Positions 13,502-25,546 of a stretch of 64,000 bases of DNA are shown one piece after another. Positions within the stretch are counted from its first letter, which is position 1, and each line of letters opens with the position of its first letter. The position numbers and the translations under genes are program-made. This DNA is from Boswellia sacra (lineage: Eukaryota > Streptophyta > Magnoliopsida > Sapindales > Burseraceae): contig SNVD02004713.1 of NCBI GenBank assembly GCA_013180625.2, positions 62,001 through 126,000 of the forward strand, read 5' to 3'. Below the pieces are notes generated by a model that did not search any database, had not been told where the DNA came from, and saw only the letters and a list, made by a program, of their open reading frames with translations.

Positions 13502-13513
13502 GCTTTGAGACCA
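13502..13513 (-). other. Degenerate initiator-Met tRNA primer-binding site
   Basis: The minus strand reads TGGTCTCAAAGC a few bases inside the 5' LTR. This matches the common plant site TGGTATCAGAGC at 10 of 12 positions. Its position confirms that the right-hand LTR is the upstream one. Confidence 0.8.
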
Positions 13514-13517
13514 CTAC

Positions 13518-16298
13518 TGTCACACCCCAAACCCCAAAGGATCTTGAGTGCAACTAATAACATTCATTCATAACATTTATTTGAGAACCAGGGTAAATAA
13601 AAGCATTAATTTTATTAATAGACTTGAGTTCCCAACAACTAATAACCACAGTACAAGATTATATACAACTGTAGCTCAAAAATCAAAATAATGATAAACA
13701 AAAATAATAACGGTGCAATGAACAATTGGTTGCCAAGGGAACTCTATCGCCACTATGCCAAAATCTTCCAAACTTGTTGCAATTAATCAATCACTTGAGG
13801 TACACAACAGACCAATGAGTATTGACTCAGTAAGTAAGCTTGATTAATCTAATAACACTGCAAATCAAAGGAAAAAAAAACTTATATAAAATTCAATTCA
13901 TAACTAATTACTTGTCATACAAGTCATACAAACCAATATCAAATAATAGGAGTTATGCTCCTATACAATAGGCATTGCAAGCCTACGCAAGGTTTTTGCC
14001 TCGACATGAATTACAAAAATAGGAGTTGCACTCCTGTGCCACATACTCCGTGTGCCAACGCAAGTTTTCTGCATGGAACATTTAAGTCGGCATATGGTGC
14101 GCTCCTAAATCACATTTTTGTCCAATGCGCCTACTGGACCATTTTCCCTTTATATGCACCAATACACATACTTATCACATATCAAACATAACCTTAGGGG
14201 CCTACATCAATTATTATCACAAATTGAGGTTAGTCTGACAATCTGGGTTATAACGGTCCCATGCTACCGAATCTCACGCAAAGAAACACAAGGTCGAGAC
14301 TTTCCTTTATTAAATCAATCAAAACAAAGTTGGCACCCTAAGATCTTAGGCATGAATTTACTTTCATAGCATATCACATTTCGTTTTCACCTATTTCATG
14401 CCATCAAATTCACATCACACAAATTAGAAAGTTCCACCCTGTTTATCAAATAGATCCTTAGGAAGCTACACCCTCACTCATAGTAGGACTTTTTATTTCA
14501 CGTATTTAAGTATGTCACCTATTACGTATCGCGGTCGATGACACATTTTGCACTGATCACTTTTAAGGAATATATCATCCGTTACGTATCGCCATCAATG
14601 GTATACCCTATTACTAGTCACCGATTACGTTTCTCCGTCAGTGACATAACATATACACATAGGTGTGGCTCCACATAACATGACATATAGGTACTTACCA
14701 ACAGTGTGAGTTCGGTGCCCAAAGGTTTTAGGCATGAATTTTACGTTCAAAATATATAGCATTCCACTATCATATAGTATTCATGTCGTTACATATCAAA
14801 TCCATATGCACAAATTTCATGCCATCATATATCAATGCATATGCACAAGATCCCAATCAAGTTTACAATCAAACCATAATTCTCGTATTCACATAAGCAT
14901 ATGGAAAACACACATATCATAAACAATAATATGCCCATTGTGTCCTCAGTTAGGAGTCTATCTTACTTACTTGATTAGGCTTCACTATAAAATCCTTATC
15001 TTAACTTAGAAATCATCAAAAATTTCCTTACGGATCATCAAACACAATAACAAAAGTTGAATTTTTCACTGACTTGACTCTGCACACACTTGATTGGATG
15101 ATTTTTTGGACAATTGATGCTTATCCCAATTCTTATGAAAATTTGCAAGAATCATTCAAACATATATAAAAGACCTCATCAAAATTATCATATCAAAATG
15201 AGGTCATAATCCCTTGAAACTACTTAGTTTTGCACAAATTCAAATTTTGTCCAACAGCCTTTTCAACCGAGTAGCATGACTTTAAAAATTCATAAGAGTT
15301 CTAACAATGTTCAAATCATTAGAAAAATTTTCATTCTAGTAAAAGACATATACATGATTCATTCCTCCAAAAGCAATTTATTTTGCTCACTGTGTTTTGA
15401 AGATTGAAAATCTCAGATTTACTAACACAAATTTGAAAAATCATAACAATTTTCACAAAGCTTCAAAAGCCATGAAACTTTCTAGTTCATAAGGAAACAT
15501 GCTCAAGATTTCATACACCAAAAATCAGAGGTTTTCATGAAGCAAAAGTCCCTCATCTACAATTCGTTTCCCATGCTCTGTTTTAAAACAAGGGATTTTT
15601 AATTTATTTTAGTAGAGTTCAAAAATTCACCAAAAATTGCATACTTCGAATTTTCAAGTGAATCAAAATTTTATTTCAATATATAAAAATTTTAGAGTAA
15701 AAAAGAAGCCATAGAATTTCTATGAATTCTCATATTATAGGCTACTCAGTAAAAGACCCTGCAGAGTTTTGAATTCAAGCATTACCTATGGCTTCCTAAC
15801 ATCATCCAAACCATTTGAATCTTTCATGACTTATAACAAATCATAATTTTCAGCAAGTTTCAGGGCATATATGATATAAAAGCGCTATAAACAACTTCAA
15901 CACAACAATTCATGACAAAAACTTCATAACATAACAATGCATGACAAATATGTATATATCAAGACTAGAACTTGGAGAAGGAGATCAATCCTACCTCTCT
16001 GCTTCTATATTCTTCTTCTCTCCAATTCTTTACAATAGAAAGAGGGTCGGGGGTGTAAGAAAAAGGGAAGAAATGAATTCTCTAGAGGCCTTAAACCCCC
16101 ACCCCTTAAATATATATATATATATATAAACATAAGCACATATATAAAGTTAGGCCTCAAGTTCTTAAGTCTTTCAAATATTACCTTCAATATTTTTAAT
16201 TCTTTATCATGACACTTATGTGCACAAATACAAGCAATAATATACATGCACTTTAAATAAAATAAGATTATAATCACTTACTAAGTTGGGATGTTACA
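13518..16298 (-). repeat. 5' LTR of the chromovirus
   Basis: The partner of 6044-8857, starting 'tgtcacaccccaaacccc' and ending 'ttgggatgttaca'. It carries a short (TA)n run near 16110-16127 where the other LTR reads only 'ttatatgtata', one of many differences accumulated since insertion. Transcription of the element would have started in this copy. Confidence 0.92.
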
Positions 16299-16731
16299 AT
16301 AGCTTTCAGAGAATTTATATGTTTGCTTTAAAGATGTAGGTTGCCAACTCATTTGTTGTTCTTTTACTCTGAAAAACTTCTTGACAAACTTGAGTGATTA
16401 ATATTATCGTTCGCATCAACTCATTTTCAAACCATTAATTAATATGAACACACTGAATTGAGACTGCACACAGGGCATAACAAATTCAGCTCTAAATTGA
16501 GTTTTTAAATGACAAAAATATAACCAAATCTTATTAAGGTTATTAGATGCCAACATTCAGCATAATCATGATCAATCATCCAAATGAGTTTTCAATGAAG
16601 ATGTTTTTTTCCTTCTAGTACACATCTCTTACATGATTTTGAACTTCTTGACTCAATTGAAATCATGTTGGTATTCTCAATATGATACGATACCCTTAAA
16701 ATATATTAGACATCTCTGCCAATCATCTCCT
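16299..16731. other. Spacer between chromovirus and capping-enzyme copy A
   Basis: About 430 bp downstream of the last codon of the capping-enzyme pseudogene. It may include its old 3' untranslated region. I see no other coding signal or repeat match. Confidence 0.4.
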
Positions 16732-18096
16732 TCATGTTTTGGTATCATCTTGCACCTTATTAGCATACATTGGTAGACAAATGATCTCGTTGATCTCATT
16801 TAATAGGACCTCCTCAGTTATATTATCCCTTATATTTTGCATAACCTGTTTAAAATCAGAAAATTGTTCTGTTTAGTCCATTATATATAGTTAAAAGAAT
16901 AAGATAGCATTGCAGAAAAGGCAAAAATTTCGACCTTTATGTAGGTTTTGAAATTGTTAGGAGTTGATTTATTTGTCCCGATCCACATAAATACCTAGAC
17001 CTGCTCCTCTGAATCCCAAGCACACTTAATAAGCTTTCTTGAGTAAAAGGATGGATTTGAACCTCTGAATACAAATGAATTCCCTTCCATCAGCTTCTTG
17101 TTCCCTTTGTCATACAAAAAAAGCAGATGATTATCATTGGCACTTACCTGTTGCCATGATATCTTTGTATGAGAACAAATAACATGGGAATTCATAGCTA
17201 AATAAATATGCAAGGGAAAGAGAGATAAATGATAAGTGATCACACATAAAGCAATAGTTAATTAACCCTGAGAAAATATGATTATATATATACACACACA
17301 CATCTTAAGCAGAAAGCCGACAAAGTTCATTCTTACATATTTCCACTTCAAAAGGCCTTCATCTGTTCGAGGAACATATCGATCATCGGCTCCTTGGCAC
17401 ATAATGATCATATTAAAGTCTCAATTTAACTAGAACATGGCAGTAGCTCCCACAAAATATTAATAAAATTGAAAATTCATTGGTGTTAAGTGATCACTAT
17501 TATTCCACCGAACCGTAATTTCATAATAGCTGGAAATTGCTCTTAATTAACAAGTTTCTTGTTGATGATACAATTACCCTAAAATAATTAAAGTAATTAT
17601 CAACATAGCAGTGTTAAAAATAAAAGTGGGGTTTTTTAGGCAGGAGGGAGCATTATATTAGAAGGCTCATTGCCTATCTCACACCCATCTATGAGAATAA
17701 AATGATCTTTAAACTTTTACAAAATTATTTAACAAATACTTTTTAGGGTAAAAAGATAGGAACAAACATGCTAGATATTAGCACAGTACAAAAGAGAGTT
17801 GTATGCGGCATTTGGGAGGTGGATCTCAATTTTGGTTTTGTAATCAATATTTATGATCCTCAATACCTAAAAAATAAGACCATATGCATCATGTAAAAGC
17901 CTTGGAAAAAATTTCATCAAAAGATTTTCAACTCTGGATACCGGCCAAAAGTCTTTCCTGTTGGCTTGATAAATAAATTGAGCAAACCAGTGACCAAAGC
18001 CGCATAGGGAAAGAATGGTAGGAGATGGATTGCTATGGTTTTCAAAACATACCCTGAAGAGTTCCTGGCAAATACTATGGTGCTTAGCATTCTGTG

Positions 18097-20834
18097 TGTC
18101 ACACTCCCAATACTATACATACAGAGTGTAACATTTAAACAGTCATTTCTTTTAAAATCTTATTAAGCATTATCAATACAGAGTTTCTAGTCACAACCAC
18201 AACATTTCACTATATATATGTACATTCAAAATCAAAAGGACTTCTATAATACGGTCACGTTAATATACGGCAGCGATTCGTGGTTGTCAAGGGAACTCCA
18301 TCAGTACTACCAAAAGTCCTCCTAGTCTACTGATCACCTGAAGGCACACAATAAATTTAATGAGTAAAACTCAGTAAGTAAGCTTAACGGATGTGATACA
18401 GTGTTTACTAACAGTACAGATTAGTTACAGAATGGATACTATTCACAGATACTGTTCACTTCTTGTTACTCAAGCCTCAAGTAACTTGTTGAAGAAGTTA
18501 CACAATAGAAATCCCTTTACAGGGGTTGCGCTCCTACGCCAGTGAATCCGTATAATTGGCAACTTCCTAGGCCATTTTCTCTTTTGCCAATCACATTTCT
18601 TTTATTTCCATAATTTCCTGTCTAAGGCTATTACACATTCTCATCCACTATCACATAAGTAAGTTCACTTTCTCAATTCATCAAATCCTCATGCGCATTC
18701 ATAAACATATAAATCATTCACACATGAGTTTCCTTAAGCTAGCTACATTATTCATATGGATATCCATACGCATTTTATTTCAATGTGCAATAAGGACTCA
18801 CATACAATATTTGGTACTGTACTAATGACACATATCATGTCCACATCACAAAATTTGGAAGCTTCCATAGTATCAGTCACAGTTACTTAGGAAATAATGC
18901 TCTCTAATCAAGGTAGGACTTTTCATATCATGGTCATATCACACATATGGGCCCATATCACATAGCCACCTATTGATGGCATCCGTAGGCAAGGCATCGT
19001 CGTAATGAGCATTTCTCACATTCTCCCACTGCACGAATCCGTCATCACCTGGAGGTGACAGCCATATAGTCCTATTGGACTCTATCCTGCCACACGAAAT
19101 AGTATAGATACACATAGATGCCTACACTTGAAATAGCCCAAGGCTAGTTTGACAATCCGAACGGTACCAGGCCCATGCTACCGAATCCCATATAGAGAAA
19201 CATATGGTCCAGACCTCCCCTCAAGCTATAAGAGCTAAGTATCCTAAGTTTTGGCATGCCAATCACATTTCACAATTCAGAATCAATCACATAAAAGAAG
19301 CTCTATATTAAGCTTCTAGTACAATCACAATATATCCCAATTCAAGTATCGAAGTGCTAACATTTAACAGTGTCACAATACACAATATCACATTCGGTAT
19401 AACACAATTTATTGTGGCCTCAGAACTGTTAGCTTACTTAACTTATACAGCTCCTTTGTCGATGCTTGTGTTTAACCTAAAAACAACACAAAATCATTTT
19501 AAGGTTCACCATACATATTGGTGAAATAATTCCCCTTTTTGGCTTTATTTCTATACATACCCAATCAAACAATTTATAACAAACAATTGTCTATTCCAAA
19601 ATCCACACAAATGCATAGACAACATTTACACTCATATAACATGTCTTCTTAAAATTTTTAGAGCCAAATAAGGTCATATGCCTACTCAAAATTACTTAAT
19701 TCATTAACTCAACATTCATTTTGAGTGGGCATATGACCTTAATTCAATGCATTCATTTCACTGAGCAGTAGAGACAAATTTTTAGGAATTGCAATCCTAC
19801 TCAAATGGCTAGAAAAATTTACAGGCTGGTATATAACACATATATATACCTCCATATCAAAAATCGTGGCTTTTCAAGGGGCATAAGTCATTCAAACCCA
19901 ATTATTTCTAACCGCCTTGTTTTGGAAACTAAAAATTCCAGTTTTATCAAGCCAACTTTAAAAATCTATAGCAATTCGTACAAAGCTTCAATCTTAGTAA
20001 AAATTTACAGTCTCATATCTGACATATAAAAGAACTTATACACCAAAAATCAGGTGATTTTACAAAAATTTGGACCTTCAACTAAATTCGTTTTCCCCTA
20101 CTCTGTTCTAAAATAGGGGAAATATGAAATTCCAGACCAGAAGTTCAAAAATTCACTACAATTCACATACTTCGAATTTTTGAGTGAATCCAATTTCTAT
20201 ACACTCCTGGACATGTCTATTTTCATCAATAAAATTTCCGGAAAACATTTCTCTAAATTTTAAGAATTTTCGAAATAGGCACTGTTCAGTGTAAAAACAC
20301 TGCAAAATTTAAACTAGTCTCTCATTTCTAGCTTTGTATCCTCATCTCCTACTTAGATACCTTCAAATCCCATTCAAATTCAGATTTCTACACAATTTCT
20401 AGCATACCAAACAACAATTCTCATACTCACATCACAAGCCAAAGGAATTCTTGCAAATATATAAACAATAAAACAAAATTATAAAGGGGAGATGAGCTCT
20501 TACCACTTCCTTCCTTTCTTCTCCTTCCTTTCCTTGGGTTCTTGGTGGTTTTTGTGAAGAAATTGGAGAGAGCAATGGGCTGGAATGTGTGACCTAGGGA
20601 GCAAAAATGATAAAATTCTAAAATTCCTCTTCTTTATATAGTAAACAAAATTCTCATCATAACCCTACCTTTTCTCATTGTTGGAATTAAGTCCATCTCT
20701 CTTTCAATTAAGCCCTTCATTCTTTCATTTATTACACTATAATTTAAACACATCACCTATACATTAATACATATTAATACACATGTAACCATAACACATA
20801 ATACAATATACACTACAAAATTTAGGATATTACA
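18097..20834 (-). mobile_element. Solo LTR inside an exon of capping-enzyme copy A
   Basis: A 2.74-kb block starts 'tgtcacactcccaatac' and ends 'ggatattaca', the same terminal style as the LTRs of the chromovirus at 6044-16298. Internal phrases are shared too, such as 'gggttgcgctcctacgcc' and 'catatggtccagacc'. It is flanked by CTGTG (18092-18096) and CCGTG (20835-20839), a target duplication with one change. The host exon continues on both sides, as comparison with copy B (33560-33660) shows. No internal region or second LTR remains, so it arose by LTR-LTR recombination of a once complete element. Orientation is minus, as for its relative. Confidence 0.85.
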
Positions 20835-23723
20835 CCGTGGTTCCATGACTTCTTTCTCAATCATATTCCGCTGTTCAAAGAAAGGCCGCTGGACCAATTT
20901 CAATTACGAGATTTTGTGGTCAGTAAATGTTCTTTGTTTGTGTAATTTTCCTCATAAATCAAAATACAAGAGTATCCATGCTTCTATTAACCTCTTAATC
21001 ATCCATATATAACATTAGCTACTTTATTGGGAAATAGTTCAGGCTTTGTTAAAATGAGATATTAAAATTTAAACCTCACAACCTATGAGTTTTAGATTAT
21101 ATTCAAATAGGAACACGGGACCCCGTCTTTCACAGAAAATAAACATTTAAGAAAGAAAAAGATTTAATATACAAGTATAACAAAGTAAGCATGGTGTGAT
21201 GGATTGGCACAAACAAGAATATCTACATTCTACAATTTGATATCAATTAAGGGCACGCCTCCAAGAATTTAATAATTGATATTGCTCTAGATGAGAAAAA
21301 AAATAATTTGTGAAGATGATCCAGGTTAACTCAAGTAGAACTCTCTCAGGAGTGAAACATAAGTTCATTTGCATTTGTTTTCGACCTATTACAAGGTCTC
21401 ATAGTGCAAAACCACTTGTAACCAAACTCAATTTAAGGATATTGTCATCATACAAGTTGCACAAAAAAAAAATTGTGCTCCTTCTGTATATACATGAATT
21501 ATTATAAATTCAATTGAGAACTAACCTCAGTGACTGACATGAGATTAATTGCCATCAGATCATAAACAAGGTATGTTCTCTCCTGCTTCTGCGAGTCTAG
21601 CAATTTATCAATGACCATCTCCTCATCAAGCAACATATAGTGGTGAGTTCTTTCACTTAAATCCTCATAAACAATACAATTATGCAGATTGAAAGCCATC
21701 TATTTCAGTATAGTAGCATAAAATATGGTCTAAATTGCAGGGACCTGCCTACAGATAGATATTCAAAAACATACTTCATTTGGGCATTTGCAGGGAAACC
21801 TCATCTGGACCCTTCGAATATTAAAACACCTATCGATTAGATAACATCCATCCATGGTTATAAGCATCACATATCTTGTTCCGTCAGCTTTCCATGTGGC
21901 ATAATAATAATTCTTCCTTAACCGTTGCAAGTTATCACTACATGCCAGAAGATAAACATCAACTTCTAAAGAATCGAACTAAATCCAAGCAGTAAGTTGA
22001 ATAAAGAATAGCTCCCATCAGGTCCAGTAAATACAAGAGTATAAACTAATATTACAACTTATCAACAAAAAGGAAAAATTTGCTCTCTCAAATTCTTTAA
22101 TCATTTCACATTCTAAAGACAAAGAGGATTTTATATCAGGTGTCATAGTATTCCCAATACTCTGTTCTGGTGAAGTTATGGGATCAACAACATGAGTAGA
22201 CTATGGATGATGGCATAATGGCCAATTTCATTAGTATGTCTGGGTTGAATGCCTTCATCTTCCACAAGTATCAAACACAAACAAAAATATACATATATTT
22301 GAAAAACCATTAGTAGGACTTCTATTGCACTCAACACTCTAAAAAGCAGAATTATTTGCATTATCTTAAGCATAGTTTCTGTGTCTGCCATAGAAAATTT
22401 TGTGTTAGGTTTTATACAGGTGCAACCATATTTAATTCAGACAATAACAGTTTTGCCCGCTTAAATTATGAAAAACGAAATTGAATATTTATAATCAAAG
22501 AAGATGAAGATCAAATTGGACCTATTGCATAATTCTTCCCCGCATTTCAATAAAATGAACCATACAAGCACCATGTTAAACCAAATAGCTACCAAGGGCA
22601 TACTGGGAATTAGAAATAGAAAAACTAATTAAAGAAAAAAAAATATAAACTGGAGAGAAAGAAGGGTTCTATTGATGTTTATTTTGTAAAAATCCAATTT
22701 AATTTGGAATGATTTTCATGAAAAACCTAGAGAAAATAAATTTCAAAAAGATAAGTTTACTGTTTCTGCTCTTCTATAAATACTCTCAATATACTATGGT
22801 TGTAGCCTCTTGTCATCATATGTCAACAAGTAAAGGTCAGAATAAATATCTATCAACATAATTTAGGAAGTCTGCTATATGTGAGAATTGTCAAGAGTTG
22901 AAATGGAATACTAAAGTTATTAACACTTGAACAACATTTTCATGCTTACTAATGTCTATCTAATAGGTACCAATGAAAAGTACCATCTCTAGATCAACAA
23001 CTTCTAAGGTTACAATAAAAGTAAATTAATAGCAAAACATCATAAACAAAACAAAAGTTCTCACTCCTCAAAACATGACATACCATTTTACCCGGCTTCA
23101 ACATCTGGTAGCAATGATTCCTCAAGTAACTTAGCTAGTTAATAAGTATTTCATCCCTTATAACATGATCGTTTGTCAAAGATACATGCATCTCATGGTT
23201 CTCCTGGAAAATTAAAATAAGCTTGTAACAGAAAAACAACATATATCATTTCATTCATCCGTCCGAAAATTCAACCCAACTAAAGATAATATATTTTCGA
23301 TACTAAAGGGTATTGAAAAGTATTTATTGAATTCAATATCTAATGCAAAAAATTGTATACGTGCAAATGAGCAGTTCAATCTATATTATACTGATTATTT
23401 GCTTCCGTTGCACCATTAAGCTCGAGGGCAGAACATCTCTTTCACTCTGTAGTTGCTGGGCAGTTGATAGTTTTCGGCCTCCATTCATGATAAATTGCAT
23501 ATAAAGCATCTACGTAATCAGGTTTGTAGATTCCCAGAGGACGTGCATTTGTAAATTCTTGAATTGCCTGCACAAACCCCAAATCAAGGGAAAATTCAAT
23601 ATTTTTTTTAATTGCTGATAAATTAAGCCACCTGGACAAATATAAAAGAAGGCAATAGTGCACAACTGACCTCAGTAACGGACACTGTTTGTGTACGCCT
23701 AAGGTAATGAACAATCATATATC

Positions 23724-24247
23724 TATTGTATCCATGGAGTCCCCATTTGAATAGTTCTCATTTGTAGTCCCACATTGATTGGTTAAGAGAAGGTCATGGG
23801 GCTTATATATGGGAGGAGTTCCTCCACCTAATAGACTAGCCTTTTAGGTTGGATACTTACTTCATATATGGTGGCCCATTTGTTGAAAAATTGTTGTTAC
23901 ACGATACGGAAGCGGTAACAAGTGGTATCAGAGCCAACCCAAGACAGCAATGTGGACTCATTTAGTTTAGACAAGGAGCAGTAGCCTTGTCTTTGTGGAG
24001 GATTATAGTTGGTTCAGACAAGGATTGTGCTGCCACCCACCAAGGCCTTGTCTGAGAAGGGGGATTGTTGTATCCATGGAGTCCTCATTTGAAGTCCCAT
24101 ATTGATTGGTTAAGGGAAGGTCATGGGGCTTATATATGGGAGGAGTTCCTCCACCTAATAGACTAGTCTTTTGGGCTGGATACTTAATTCATATATGGTG
24201 GCCCATTTGTTGAAAAATTGTTGTTGCGCGATGCGGAAGCGATAACA
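23724..24247 (+). mobile_element. TRIM element inserted in the triphosphatase exon of copy A
   Basis: A 524-bp element with LTRs at 23724-23920 (197 bp) and 24066-24247 (182 bp) that share long blocks, for example 'ggtcatggggcttatatatg'. The right LTR starts TGTTGTATCC; the left one starts TATTGTATCC, a single change at the TG end. A perfect initiator-Met primer-binding site (tggtatcagagcc) lies at 23923-23935 and a polypurine tract (gagaaggggga) at 24054-24064. The 5-bp target duplication is ATATC (23719-23723 and 24248-24252). The 145-bp interior has no coding capacity but carries short repeats of 'ccttgtct'. Mobilisation would have needed an autonomous element's enzymes. Confidence 0.93.
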
Positions 24248-24995
24248 ATATCCTGTGCGATTATGTCCATGAGTACAATGCACAAGGATATACTTTTTCG
24301 AGTGTTTTTGACGTGCTAGGAACTTTATGACCTAAAAATGTCATTTAATTATTTAATCATGTATATACATATGGAAATTAATATTATCCTTATTATTTAA
24401 TATACAACAAATTCTATTCTTAACTAAATCTACCACAGTGAAGCAAGCATAACTTGAACAAAAGTAGCTAATGAATTTGCAAACACATTCTCTAGACAGC
24501 AGAGAAATCTATACCTCATAAACGAACCTATTTATAAAAGCATTATCAAGTACAACATCTCGAACTTAGCATCGAATCTTAACATGCTCAATGCCCTCCT
24601 TCTTCAAATCTGTAATTGGATAGAATCGAGTTGTGTTTGTCAAATCAATCACTAAGTCGATCTCTTTTGCCGAGTCCATTTGTTGATGAAAGACCTGTTG
24701 AAAAGAGTATCTTTTGTCAGGAGGAATATCGTCATTAAAGGATTAACCGAGAGGAACCTTAGATAGGATGAGGTACTCTGTTATTTCCTGACCAAATGCA
24801 GGGCAGTCCAACCAGCCTGCAACATCAAGAACAAATTAAACTCATTAAAAATAGCATAAAATATCCCTTATGCAACCTTAATGAATTTACCAAATGGGAG
24901 CTTATTTTTGTCAAAAGACATGAATCCTTAGGTTTGAAAATGTTGATCATACACGTTAACTGTCACCAGGTCTATCTCTTTCAAGTGGCATTCCT

Positions 24996-25546
24996 CTTTA
25001 GAAAGAAGATATTAACTTTTCTTGTTGGACAAAAAAGAAGACGGGCACATTCGAAACGTATGGAAAGCTAAGGGGGAACAAGGTCAAACTGTGTTAATTT
25101 GCCTAATTCAAAAGTATACTTCTTCTTCTTCAGTTAACCCATGGATAAACGTTTAATTCCATTGAACCAATCACAGCTATATTCACCATCCCATCCATCA
25201 CCTGCACTATTAAGAGTTTATGCGCCTGAGTTATAATTAGGATTACGTAGAAGAAATATATATACTCAAATATCAATATCATGCTCATTTCTAAATAACA
25301 GGCTCAAATATCAGTGTAGAGGGATCCTGCCCTTGGTAGAACTTGCCTTTGATTGGGATTTCGATTGAAAAGATATTAGACCGGTACTTTAAATTAATAC
25401 TTAAAATATAAAAAATAAAAACAGTAAATAATTATAAAACTATTATCTTTTAGTTATTTAATTTATTTAGGTTGATGAATTATAAATAAATATCATTGAA
25501 TGGGTCCTAAATAAAAATAAATGAAGATTAAATTGTATGGTAATTA
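24996..25546. other. Upstream region of copy A, nothing firm
   Basis: About 550 bp between the first recognisable exon of capping-enzyme copy A and the next LTR. It may contain the decayed N-terminal exon or promoter of the pseudogene, but no homology to the expected N-terminal sequence was visible. Confidence 0.35.

Larger units (their letters stand above)
6044..16298 (-). mobile_element. Degenerate Ty3/gypsy chromovirus with long LTRs
   Basis: A complete but decayed element of about 10.25 kb in minus orientation. It has two LTRs of about 2.8 kb (6044-8857 and 13518-16298), both ending TG...CA. A degenerate initiator-Met primer-binding site lies at 13502-13513 and a polypurine tract at 8858-8870. 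Gag, protease, reverse transcriptase, RNase H, integrase and a chromodomain remnant occur in the expected order. Domain order RT-RH-INT and the terminal chromodomain place it among plant chromoviruses (Tekay/Del-like by general resemblance). Numerous stops and frameshifts in every domain and clear LTR divergence show it is old and immobile on its own. The flanks ('ataaa' left, 'atagc' right) do not make a clear target duplication. Confidence 0.92.
16732..24995 (-). pseudogene. mRNA capping enzyme pseudogene, copy A
   Basis: The family is the bifunctional plant capping enzyme: an RNA 5'-triphosphatase of the cysteine-phosphatase type followed by a guanylyltransferase, acting on nascent mRNA in the nucleus. 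Exon remnants run right to left on the minus strand: about 24890-24995; 24514-24816 (GWLDCPAFGQE); 24253-24331 plus 23671-23723 (the phosphatase loop HCTHGHNRTGY, split by a TRIM); about 23400-23577 (GIYKPDYVDALY); 23095-23215; a shrunken exon near 22540; 21793-21941 (guanylyltransferase motif KADGTR intact); 21527-21680; 20840-20900 and 18000-18096 (split by a solo LTR); 17885-17960; 17340-17400 (EGLLKWKY); 17000-17150; and 16732-16855 with the C-terminus. In-frame stops interrupt PLG*SF, IRC*VRD and TTE*KRC. The usual N-terminal region is not seen. Definitely non-functional. Confidence 0.88.

Noticed and set aside
6039..16303. Target duplication for the chromovirus (ataaa / atagc)
   Set aside because: Only three of five bases agree; too weak to claim.
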